This document shows positions 52,047 to 60,322 of a stretch of 64,000 nt of DNA, piece after piece (position 1 is the stretch's first letter; every line of letters starts with the position of its first letter). This DNA is from an uncultured Psychroserpens sp. (GTDB taxonomy: Bacteria; Bacteroidota; Bacteroidia; Flavobacteriales; Flavobacteriaceae). The notes under the pieces are model-generated. The model was not told the DNA's origin. It saw nothing but the letters and a program-made list of their open reading frames with translations, and did no database searches. Location of the stretch: assembly GCF_947503375.1 (NCBI RefSeq), contig NZ_CANNDQ010000009.1:1-64000 (forward strand). The letters are read 5' to 3'. The position numbers and the translations under genes were made by a program.

Positions 52047-53747
52047 ATGAAAATCAATTATATAAGAAACGTATTAAGCCTTATGCTTATCGTTTTAAGT
52101 TTGTTGTTTATTGTTAATTGTAGTAGTGATGAATCGTCTAGCGATGAGGTTCAAGCTTCAAGTATTTCTATTACTGGTAATTTTCTTCCTTTTGGAGAGG
52201 TTAATATTATGAGTAGTTCTGCATCACAGAGCGTTCTTGTTAGAGGTAGTAATCTGAGTTCAAATTTAGAGATCTCAATAACTGAAAATTTCGAGATTTC
52301 TTTAGATGACATCAATTTTACAAATCAGCTTACTGTGAGTAGAAGTGACGCTAACAATGCAGATCAAATGTTATACGTTAGGTTTTCACCTTCAGCTACT
52401 GCAATAGGTGTGATTACTGGTACATTGACATTAGAGAGTGATTCTGCAACAACACAAGCTTTAGTTTTAAATGGTTTAGGTCTTGACACTACTCCTGTGA
52501 TTAATGTTAATAGTTTGTCTTTTAATTTTGACGACACACCTGTTTCACAACAATCAAGTACAGTAAGTTTAGTTGTTAACGGTAATAATCTTGCTTCAGG
52601 TATTGATATCAATTTAAGTGAGGGCTTTGAAGCTTCTTTTGATGGTAATACGTTTATGAATACACTACAAATTCCATCTGCTACTGCTAACGATGAAACG
52701 TTGGTATATGTTAGGTTTTCGCCTATTGCAGTTGGAGCTACTACTGGAATGTTAAGTCTAGCGAATACAGAGGCTAGCAGTGTTGATATTGCTTTAAATG
52801 GATTAGGGTTGGCATTAGTTCATAATTATATCACGTTTAATTCTGAGCGACTTGCATTTGGAGGTGCTTATAGTCAAACAGCCACGCAAACATTTAATCT
52901 GCATGATGATGTGTCTAACGTTGAAACAATTAAAATGTATGTAAAGCTTAGATGTCCTTCAGTTGGTTGTGATGAGTGGGATGTTTATGCTAATGTTAAA
53001 GTTAAAGACGAGGCTTCAGGAGAATTGTATGAACTTGGTAGGTACATCACACCATATTGGAATGATAACAGTCAATTAGATAGAGGATTTGAGTTTGATG
53101 TAACCGATTTCAAATCATTATTAACAGGAGCTACCGAATTAAGGATAAGAACAGAATGCTGGAATGATAGAGGCTATGAAGTGACTGTTGATTTTGATTA
53201 TATAGAAGGAACGCCAGATTATCCTTACTATGCTATTTCAAGAGTTATTGCTTATGATGATTGGTCCACATCTGGTGTGCCTTATGGGATAAATCATAGT
53301 TTTGATTTAGACAAATCTGTGTCTATTCCATCAAATTCTGAAAGCACACATTTAAGAACAATTATATCAGGTTGGGGACACGCAACACCTAATGATGCCG
53401 ATGGAAGACCTTGTGCAGAGTGGTGTTATAGAACTCATGATGTCAAAATTAATGGCGCAAATATGTTTCAGCATAATTTATCACCTTTAGGCTGTGCTTC
53501 AAATCCAGTTAATAACCAAGATCCGGGTAATTGGCAGCCAGATAGAGCTGGGTGGTGCCCAGGAATGGTAGTCCCTGTACGTACAGATCAATTTGGAACT
53601 TCAATGGCAGGAAATTCATTTACATTTGAATATGATTATGAAGATTGGGTTAATAATCAAAGTAATGGCGATGCTTTTTATGCAACATCTACTTTTGTAG
53701 TCGTAAAAAGTAATACACCAATTAATAAGCCTGTAGTTACAGAGTAG
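52047..53747 (+). CDS. PNGase F-like lipoprotein with two N-terminal anchor-D/BACON-like domains
   Basis: 566 residues. Lipobox IVNC (C25). Two Ig-like 'choice-of-anchor D' repeats occupy about 38-147 and 150-255 (both end in LNGLGL). Residues 260-566 match peptide-N-glycosidase F over both jelly-roll lobes: CDEWD (308-312, D312 = D60 of PNGase F), RTECW (E370 = E118), GCAEWC-like PCAEWC (E458 = E206), and PDRAGWCPGM. All three catalytic acids are kept. The enzyme cleaves N-glycans from asparagine; here it is tethered to the outer membrane rather than secreted free. The substrate in the environment is inferred to be glycoproteins. Confidence 0.9.
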   Translation: MKINYIRNVLSLMLIVLSLLFIVNCSSDESSSDEVQASSISITGNFLPFGEVNIMSSSASQSVLVRGSNLSSNLEISITENFEISLDDINFTNQLTVSRSDANNADQMLYVRFSPSATAIGVITGTLTLESDSATTQALVLNGLGLDTTPVINVNSLSFNFDDTPVSQQSSTVSLVVNGNNLASGIDINLSEGFEASFDGNTFMNTLQIPSATANDETLVYVRFSPIAVGATTGMLSLANTEASSVDIALNGLGLALVHNYITFNSERLAFGGAYSQTATQTFNLHDDVSNVETIKMYVKLRCPSVGCDEWDVYANVKVKDEASGELYELGRYITPYWNDNSQLDRGFEFDVTDFKSLLTGATELRIRTECWNDRGYEVTVDFDYIEGTPDYPYYAISRVIAYDDWSTSGVPYGINHSFDLDKSVSIPSNSESTHLRTIISGWGHATPNDADGRPCAEWCYRTHDVKINGANMFQHNLSPLGCASNPVNNQDPGNWQPDRAGWCPGMVVPVRTDQFGTSMAGNSFTFEYDYEDWVNNQSNGDAFYATSTFVVVKSNTPINKPVVTE

Positions 53748-53762
53748 TTTATGATTTATATG

Positions 53763-53793
53763 AAAAAAAGTGCGCTTACTGCGTGCTTTTTTT
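53763..53793 (+). terminator. Terminator after the PNGase F-like gene
   Basis: AAAAAGTGCGC, loop TTACT, GCGTGCTTTTTTT (with two G-T pairs), ending in a T run. Confidence 0.75.
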
Positions 53794-53870
53794 AATTTAC
53801 TATGATTTAAAAATGTGAAAAATGACACATAAAAATTGTATTTTGGTGTCATCTTTGCACAAATTTATTC

Positions 53871-55856
53871 ATGAAATTATTTTTTAAACTTCTAATTCTT
53901 TTTTTGCTTGGGAATGCTTTCGCTCAGCAAACAGATCATGTTGACTTTAAGAATATTAATGCAGTTATTTGGTTTGATGAAGTTAGCATTGATACTATGA
54001 AAATCGTTGAATACGAAGTAAGATTCGATATTTTAAAGCCTACAGATTCCATTTTTTTAAATGCTGTTAACATGGAATTCTATAATGTTCTTTTGAATGA
54101 TAAACCAATAAGTGTTTTAAATGATGGTAAAAAATTAATAGCCGAAAATGAGTTTAAAAAATCGGTCAATAATACACTAAGATTTGATTGCAAAGTTTTT
54201 CCTAAAAAAGCCATCTATGCTATTAAGGATCAAATCTGGACACAAGGTCAAGGAAATCAAACTAGTAATTGGTTGCCAAGTATAGATGATGTCAATGATA
54301 AAATTGAATTTGATCTTTCTGTAGTTTGTAAAAACGACTATGAAGCAATAGCTAATGGCTGGCTGATAAAAAAAGAAATTGGTGAAAAATTCACAAAATG
54401 GAGTTATGATATGCAGCAACCAATACCAAGTTATCTTGTTGCATTGGCTATTGGGAAGTACGAGAAAATCAAAGAACTTTCAAAAAGTAAAACACCCTTA
54501 GAATACTACTACTATCCTGATGATTCTTTGAAGGTTGAGCCCACCTATCGGTACACGAAACAGATGTTTGATTTTTTAGAGGGAGAAATAGGCTTCGATT
54601 ACCCTTGGCAAAACTACAAGCAGGTTCCTGTTAAGGATTTTCTGTATTCAGGAATGGAAAACACAGGGCTTACTATATTTTCTGATACGTTTGTTATAGA
54701 TTCCATTGGATTCAACGATAGAAACTATCTTACAGTAAATGCTCATGAATTGGCACATCAATGGTTTGGCAATTTGGTTACCGCAACATCAGGAAAGCAT
54801 CATTGGTTGCAGGAAGGATTTGCTACGTATTATGCCTTATTAGCAGAACAGCATATTTTTGGAGAAAATCATTATTATTGGCAACTTTTTGAAAATGCTC
54901 AAGAATTAATTGCACAAGAGTCTGCAGGAAAGAGTACATCGTTATTAGATCCTAGATCAAGCAGCGAAACATTTTATAAAAAAGGAGCTTGGGCTTTGCA
55001 TATATTACGTGAAAAAGTTGGCGATAGCGTTTTTAAGGTAGCTGTAAAATCCTATTTGGAGAAGCATCAATATTTGAATGTAGAAACAAGTGATTTTATC
55101 TCAGAAATTGAAAAAGCAAGTGGAAAAGATCTTACAAGTTTTGTTAATCAATGGTTGGTACAGGTTAAGTTGCCTGAAGATGAAATGGTTAAAAGTTTAA
55201 AGCGATCTTCTTTCATGCAGGAGTATTTTATGGTGGATTGTGAAGTTTATAACTCGAAATGCATAGATTATCTTGAATCATATGTTTCTGATAAAGCTAA
55301 GATTAAGGTGATTAGTCAAATGGTGAAAAAGATAGATTCAAGTGCGTTTTATAACAGTTTAGAAGTGAGGCAGGCTATAGCTAAACATATGCGTAAAATA
55401 CCATTAGAATTAAAATCGCATTATGAAACACTTTTAAATGACAAGTCATATGTAACTATAGAAAACGCACTTTATTATTTATGGGTGAATTTTCCTGAAG
55501 AGCGTGCGAAGTATTTACAGAAAACCAAGGATTGTATTGGTTTTAGCGATTACAATGTGAAATTACTCTGGCTAGCGTTACATTTAAATACAGTAATGTT
55601 TCAGCCAGATAAGAAGCAGTATATTTTAGATAAATTAATAAGTTATTGTTTGGCAAATCATCATTACGAATTACGAATAAATGCATTTCGTTATATAAAG
55701 TTGCTTAATGCTTTCGAAGAGAAGTCTATTCGGAGCCTTATAGATGCTACAAAACACCATAATTGGCGTTTTGCAAAATTTGCCAAAAATCTATTATCAG
55801 AATTAGAAACCATAGAAGCGTATAAATTAATAATAGATAATCTTAAAAATCAGTAA
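53871..55856 (+). CDS. M1 family metallo-aminopeptidase
   Basis: 661 residues with a signal peptide (about 1-19, ending NAFAQ). The exopeptidase motif GMEN is at 261-264 and the zinc site HELAH (292-296) is followed 18 residues later by the third ligand E315. The N-terminal beta domain and the C-terminal helical solenoid (about 440-660) are present; at 661 residues it is shorter than the 850-900 of E. coli PepN. It is a periplasmic aminopeptidase. The stop is followed after one base by the GTG of a patatin gene, so the two are coupled. A near-consensus -7 box (catctttg) precedes it. Confidence 0.92.
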   Translation: MKLFFKLLILFLLGNAFAQQTDHVDFKNINAVIWFDEVSIDTMKIVEYEVRFDILKPTDSIFLNAVNMEFYNVLLNDKPISVLNDGKKLIAENEFKKSVNNTLRFDCKVFPKKAIYAIKDQIWTQGQGNQTSNWLPSIDDVNDKIEFDLSVVCKNDYEAIANGWLIKKEIGEKFTKWSYDMQQPIPSYLVALAIGKYEKIKELSKSKTPLEYYYYPDDSLKVEPTYRYTKQMFDFLEGEIGFDYPWQNYKQVPVKDFLYSGMENTGLTIFSDTFVIDSIGFNDRNYLTVNAHELAHQWFGNLVTATSGKHHWLQEGFATYYALLAEQHIFGENHYYWQLFENAQELIAQESAGKSTSLLDPRSSSETFYKKGAWALHILREKVGDSVFKVAVKSYLEKHQYLNVETSDFISEIEKASGKDLTSFVNQWLVQVKLPEDEMVKSLKRSSFMQEYFMVDCEVYNSKCIDYLESYVSDKAKIKVISQMVKKIDSSAFYNSLEVRQAIAKHMRKIPLELKSHYETLLNDKSYVTIENALYYLWVNFPEERAKYLQKTKDCIGFSDYNVKLLWLALHLNTVMFQPDKKQYILDKLISYCLANHHYELRINAFRYIKLLNAFEEKSIRSLIDATKHHNWRFAKFAKNLLSELETIEAYKLIIDNLKNQ

Positions 55857-55857
55857 A

Positions 55858-56745
55858 GTGAGAGCGTTAGTAATATCTGGAGGAGGAAGTAAAGGCGCGT
55901 TTGCTGGAGGTGTTGCACAATATTTAATTGAAGGTTTAAGGAGAGATTATGACATGTTTCTAGGAACGTCAACTGGGAGCTTGCTTGTACCTCATTTAGC
56001 TGTTAATGATATTGGTAAGCTGTATGATATATTTACCAATGTACAGCAAAATGACATTTTCAGTGTAAGCCCATTTGTACAGCGTAAAAAAGGAGATAGA
56101 GAATACGTGTCTATAGATTTTATAAACTCTTTATGGCAATTTATTCGTATGAAGCGTACGTTTGGAGAGAGCAAAGCACTTAAGCGTAACATCAAGCGTA
56201 ATTTTACTAAAGCAGAATTTGATAAAATAAGAGCGTCTAAGGAAGATGTAGTTGTAACAGTTTCGAATTTATCTATGAATCGGGTAGAGTATAAGTCCAT
56301 TAAAGATTTTGATTATGATGCTTTTTGTAATTGGATTTGGATTTCATGTAATTACATTCCGTTTATGTCTTTGGCCACTGTTGATGGTTATGAGTATGCC
56401 GATGGAGGCTTAGGATGTGTTATTCCAATTAGGGAAGCTATTTTACGTGGTGCTACAGAGGTTGATGCTGTGGTGTTAGAAGCAGAACAAATGGAGCGTA
56501 CTAAAATTTTAGGAAAGAACCCGTTCTCGTTGATGATGAATTTATTTGGGCATCTTTTGGATCAAGTAGAAAAAAATGATGTTATTATTGGTAAGTTAGC
56601 TGCTAAAAATAGAGGTGTTAAGCTTAATTTGTATTACACGCCAACCAGCCTAACCGAAAACTCTTTGATATTTAGTAAGCGTTTGATGGTAAAATGGTGG
56701 GCTCAAGGTTATGAGTATGCTCAGCAAAAGCATTCAAGTGATTGA
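55858..56745 (+). CDS. Patatin-like phospholipase (GTG start)
   Basis: 295 residues starting at GTG, one base after the M1 stop. Oxyanion motif SGGGSKGAF (7-15), nucleophile S38 in GTSTG (36-40), and the catalytic aspartate D182 in DGG (182-184) form a complete Ser-Asp dyad. No signal peptide, so it is a cytosolic or membrane-associated lipid acyl hydrolase. Translational coupling to the M1 peptidase is implied by the one-base gap. Confidence 0.92.
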   Translation: MRALVISGGGSKGAFAGGVAQYLIEGLRRDYDMFLGTSTGSLLVPHLAVNDIGKLYDIFTNVQQNDIFSVSPFVQRKKGDREYVSIDFINSLWQFIRMKRTFGESKALKRNIKRNFTKAEFDKIRASKEDVVVTVSNLSMNRVEYKSIKDFDYDAFCNWIWISCNYIPFMSLATVDGYEYADGGLGCVIPIREAILRGATEVDAVVLEAEQMERTKILGKNPFSLMMNLFGHLLDQVEKNDVIIGKLAAKNRGVKLNLYYTPTSLTENSLIFSKRLMVKWWAQGYEYAQQKHSSD

Positions 56746-56764
56746 GTCGCTTTGCAAAGAATTC

Positions 56765-57283
56765 TTACCAGATATCTGAAACCTCTTCTTTAATAAAAGA
56801 AAGTGCTGCATCGCTAGGGGATCGTTTATCCATCATACTGGTTAAAAGCGTTTCTCTAAGCTTATCTGCTGTATCAATTTTGTCAGAAATAGTTGCTTTT
56901 CTAATCATCTGAATTGTTGCGTTCTTTGCGGTAGAAGTAATACTCCAGCATTTGTCTGTAACATAGATTTGTTGGGCAAGATTATGGTCGAATTCTTGTT
57001 CAATATTTGCTATAAGTAATGATTCATAATCTTCTTTATTTGAAGATGTTGGCTGTACTCTAATTAGTAATTTTGAAGGTTTTATTCGTTCAAGATATAA
57101 TGACATGCGCTCGTAGGCTTGTAAGCGCATAGGTAAAGCCTCTTTTTGCAAATCTTTCTGAATTAAAAAATCGCGTCTTCTACTTTCGTTTTCTACATGT
57201 TCTTTAAAGAATAAAAAAGCGATAGCTCCAGTTACAATAGCTGGAATACAGTACAATAAAAGACCTAATATATCGAGTTCCAT
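56765..57283 (-). CDS. Membrane-anchored protein, DUF7935-like
   Basis: 172 residues: one N-terminal helix (about 5-25), then a charged helical body (ESRRRDFLIQKDLQKEALPMRLQAYERMSLYLERI, about 32-66) and a compact C-terminal domain. I believe it belongs to the DUF7935 family of flavobacteria, with moderate confidence. It would face the cytoplasm. It lies 61 bp downstream of the glutamate-synthase-like gene on the same strand. No catalytic motif is visible. Confidence 0.65.
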   Translation of the reverse strand: MELDILGLLLYCIPAIVTGAIAFLFFKEHVENESRRRDFLIQKDLQKEALPMRLQAYERMSLYLERIKPSKLLIRVQPTSSNKEDYESLLIANIEQEFDHNLAQQIYVTDKCWSITSTAKNATIQMIRKATISDKIDTADKLRETLLTSMMDKRSPSDAALSFIKEEVSDIW

Positions 57284-57344
57284 AGAGTGAATTTTAATTT
57301 ATTTTTGTTTGAGTTGTAAACTTAATAGTTTTTAAAATACTGTC

Positions 57345-58901
57345 TTAATTTTTTCCTCCCAAATATGTACAATTTTTTAATTCTTGCATGCCATTAAAGG
57401 GAACATCAGTTTTATTATATTTATAGGTGCTACTAAGCTCTTTTGATAAATTATGATCATCTACATTTACTTCTATGTCATCCATAGTAAATTGGCATGG
57501 ATGTTCATAACCTGCTGCATGAGTGATTTCGATTAATTCTTTTCTAAAGGATTTGAAATATTGGGCAAGACGTTCAGATTTTAAAGGAATATTTATGCCT
57601 CTTTGTAACCATTTGCTCTGAGTGGCTATCCCTGAAGGGCAACGATTTGTATGGCATACTTGTGCTTGAATACAACCGATACTCATCATGGCTTCACGTG
57701 CCACATTTATGCAATCTGCACCCATAGCAAAAGCCATAGCTGCTTTAGCTGGGAAGCCCAGTTTACCACTTCCAATGAAGACGACACGTTCTGACAGACC
57801 TTTGCTTTGAAATAATTTATAAAGGTCGCCAAAGCCATATACCCAAGGTAAGCTCACATGATCTGCAAAACTTGGTGGAGCTGCGCCAGTACCTCCTTCA
57901 CCGCCATCTATGGTTATAAAATCTGGACCTTTGCCAGTTTTAAGCATAAGTTCTGCTAACTTTTCCCATTGGTCTAATTTTCCTATAGCTGCTTTAATCC
58001 CAACAGGTAAGCCTGTATTCTCAGCTATAGATTCAATGAAATCAACGAGCTCTTCAACATTAGAAAAGGCTTTATGATTTGGAGGAGATAAAACATCTTT
58101 GCCAACTTCTACGCCTCTAATTTTTGCAATTTCTTTTGTGATTTTAGCACCTGGTAAAACACCACCTTTTCCTGGTTTTGCTCCTTGAGAAAGCTTAATC
58201 TCTATGGCTCTAATAAAAGGATTTTCTTCAACTAATGTCATCATTTTTTCCATAGAGAAACCTCCATCTTCAGCTCTAACCCCAAAGTATCCCGTTCCAA
58301 AATGAAAAACTACGTCACCACCGTAACTGTGGTATGGAGATAGTCCACCTTCACCTGTGTTATGATATGCGTTAGCTATTTTCACTCCTTTATTTAGTGA
58401 TTCTACAGCCTTAGCTGATAGTGAACCAAAGCTCATAGCAGAGATGTTAATTATAGATGCAGGACGAAATGGTCGGCGTCTTTTATGATAAATACCCATA
58501 ACTTTTGCACATGGTAAAAACGATTTGTCAATTTTGTTTGGATGATCATCTTCAATTTTATAAGGCATCATTGCATTATTTATAAAAATATGTTGATGTG
58601 CGTAGATATCTCTATCAGTACCAAAGCCTTCGTAGTTGTTTTCATTTTTTGAGGATGCATAAATCCAACCACGTTCAATTCTATTAAATGGTAACTCTTC
58701 TCTATTATTAGCAATAAAGTATTGACGCATTTCAGGTCCGATACTCTCAAATATGTAACGAATATGACCAATCACAGGGAAATTATGGCTAATAGTGTGT
58801 TTTTTTTGAAAAAAAACATCTCTAATGGCAATGAGTAATAAAATGATAATCACCCATAACCACCAAGGAATACTTGATAAGAAATCTAAAACTGAATTCA
58901 T
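57345..58901 (-). CDS. FMN-binding glutamate synthase-family protein (GltB-like), membrane-anchored
   Basis: 518 residues. An N-terminal membrane helix (about 10-27) is followed by the FMN-binding TIM barrel of glutamate synthases: MSFGSLSAKAVESLNKG, GEGGLSPYH, SQGAKPGKGGVLPG, IDGGEGGTGAAP. Around 406-417 the three cysteines of the 3Fe-4S cluster are kept as C-x5-C-x4-C. There is no glutaminase domain, so it cannot be a complete glutamate synthase; in this subfamily the true reaction is uncertain. The M20 amidohydrolase gene ends 4 bp upstream of it, so both are co-transcribed. Confidence 0.86.
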   Translation of the reverse strand: MNSVLDFLSSIPWWLWVIIILLLIAIRDVFFQKKHTISHNFPVIGHIRYIFESIGPEMRQYFIANNREELPFNRIERGWIYASSKNENNYEGFGTDRDIYAHQHIFINNAMMPYKIEDDHPNKIDKSFLPCAKVMGIYHKRRRPFRPASIINISAMSFGSLSAKAVESLNKGVKIANAYHNTGEGGLSPYHSYGGDVVFHFGTGYFGVRAEDGGFSMEKMMTLVEENPFIRAIEIKLSQGAKPGKGGVLPGAKITKEIAKIRGVEVGKDVLSPPNHKAFSNVEELVDFIESIAENTGLPVGIKAAIGKLDQWEKLAELMLKTGKGPDFITIDGGEGGTGAAPPSFADHVSLPWVYGFGDLYKLFQSKGLSERVVFIGSGKLGFPAKAAMAFAMGADCINVAREAMMSIGCIQAQVCHTNRCPSGIATQSKWLQRGINIPLKSERLAQYFKSFRKELIEITHAAGYEHPCQFTMDDIEVNVDDHNLSKELSSTYKYNKTDVPFNGMQELKNCTYLGGKN

Positions 58902-58905
58902 ACGA

Positions 58906-60174
58906 TTAGTAATTTAAATAGTCTAACGTCATTTGAGTTAATGCTTTCACACCAAGCAATAGTCCGCTCTCATCGATGTAAAAACTTGGCGTGTGGTGAG
59001 GATGTGGTTCTAAGTTGTCTTTACGCATTCCTCCAAGATAGAAATAAAAACCAGGTACTTTTTCTTGAAAATATGAAAAGTCTTCACCAATAGTCTCTGC
59101 TTTAATTTGTACAACTTTGTCATCACCAGCTGCTGTCTTCAAACTTGGTAACATTTGTTTTACCAAATCATGGTTATTATAGACAATTGCAGTTTGATTT
59201 CTAAACGAAATAGTTGCTTCACCACCATAAGCTTTAGCAATAGTCTCTGTCATTTCTGTCATGCGTTTTAGTATTAATGCTTTCATGTCTGGGTCTAGAG
59301 TTCTCACAGTTCCAATAAGTTCTGCTGTTTCTGGGATGATATTAAATCTAACACCACTAGTGACTTTGCCAACGGTTATGACAGCGGCTTCGTTAATTAA
59401 TTTCGACTCACGACTAATAATAGTTTGTAATCCATCAATAATCTTTGCAGAAATGACTATGGGATCTACACCAAGCCAAGGTGCTGCACCATGTGCTTGT
59501 TTTCCTTTCACGTTAATTACAAAACGTTCTACGGCAGCCATTGCTCCACCAGGTTTGTAATGAATTTGTCCAGCTTCTACCATAGATCTTAAATGTAAAC
59601 CAAAGATGACGTCTACTTTAGGGTTTTCTAATACACCTTCTTTTATCATTAGTTTTGCACCACCTTCTTCTCCTGGAGGCGGCCCTTCTTCTGCTGGTTG
59701 AAAAATAAATTTAACGGTGCCTTTAATTTTATCTTTGTGTTTAGATAACACTTCTGCTACAGCCATTAATATTGCTGTATGACCATCATGACCGCAAGCA
59801 TGAGCTACACCAGTTTCCTTGCCTAGAAAAGTTGTTTTTACTGTTGATTTGAAAGGCAAATCACTGTCTTCAGTTACTGGAAGAGCATCTATATCTGCTC
59901 TTAACGCCACGACTTTACCTGGCAAATCACCTTTTAGAATGCCTACAACTCCTGTAATAGCAACTTCTGTTTGAACTTCTAGGCCCAGAGATTTTAAATG
60001 TTTTGCAATTTTTTCGGCTGTTTTAAATTCTTGATTTGATAATTCAGGATATTCATGAAAATGACGTCGCCATTCAATTAACTTAGGTTCAATATCAATA
60101 AATTCTTGGTCTAAGTTAGTTTGAGCAAAAATGCTAGTGATTCCAAGAAAAAGCAAAAGATATAATATTTTCAT
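58906..60174 (-). CDS. M20 family metal-dependent amidohydrolase, exported
   Basis: 422 residues with a signal peptide (about 1-17, ending IFAQ). The metal-binding motif HACGHDGHT is at 125-133, followed by the acidic AEEGPPPGEEGGA (161-173) and a dimerisation lid domain (about 210-320). It is the hippurate hydrolase/IAA-amino-acid hydrolase-like subgroup, which cleaves N-acyl amino acids; the true substrate is unknown. Four bp separate it from the glutamate-synthase-like gene downstream, so they form an operon. Confidence 0.91.
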   Translation of the reverse strand: MKILYLLLFLGITSIFAQTNLDQEFIDIEPKLIEWRRHFHEYPELSNQEFKTAEKIAKHLKSLGLEVQTEVAITGVVGILKGDLPGKVVALRADIDALPVTEDSDLPFKSTVKTTFLGKETGVAHACGHDGHTAILMAVAEVLSKHKDKIKGTVKFIFQPAEEGPPPGEEGGAKLMIKEGVLENPKVDVIFGLHLRSMVEAGQIHYKPGGAMAAVERFVINVKGKQAHGAAPWLGVDPIVISAKIIDGLQTIISRESKLINEAAVITVGKVTSGVRFNIIPETAELIGTVRTLDPDMKALILKRMTEMTETIAKAYGGEATISFRNQTAIVYNNHDLVKQMLPSLKTAAGDDKVVQIKAETIGEDFSYFQEKVPGFYFYLGGMRKDNLEPHPHHTPSFYIDESGLLLGVKALTQMTLDYLNY

Positions 60175-60322
60175 TTAATCAAGATGTTTAATTTTTTGGA
60201 TTTCGAAACCTAAATATATTCAAAAATTTATCAGCCAGAATGATTGTTTATAATTATTGATAAAAGCAATATGTAAAAAGCGTTACAATGGCTATTTTTA
60301 TGCTTCCTTAAATTAAAATGGA

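Noticed and set aside
57345..58901. Complete glutamate synthase large subunit
   Set aside because: There is no glutaminase domain and the length (518) is about one third of GltB; only the FMN and iron-sulfur part is present.
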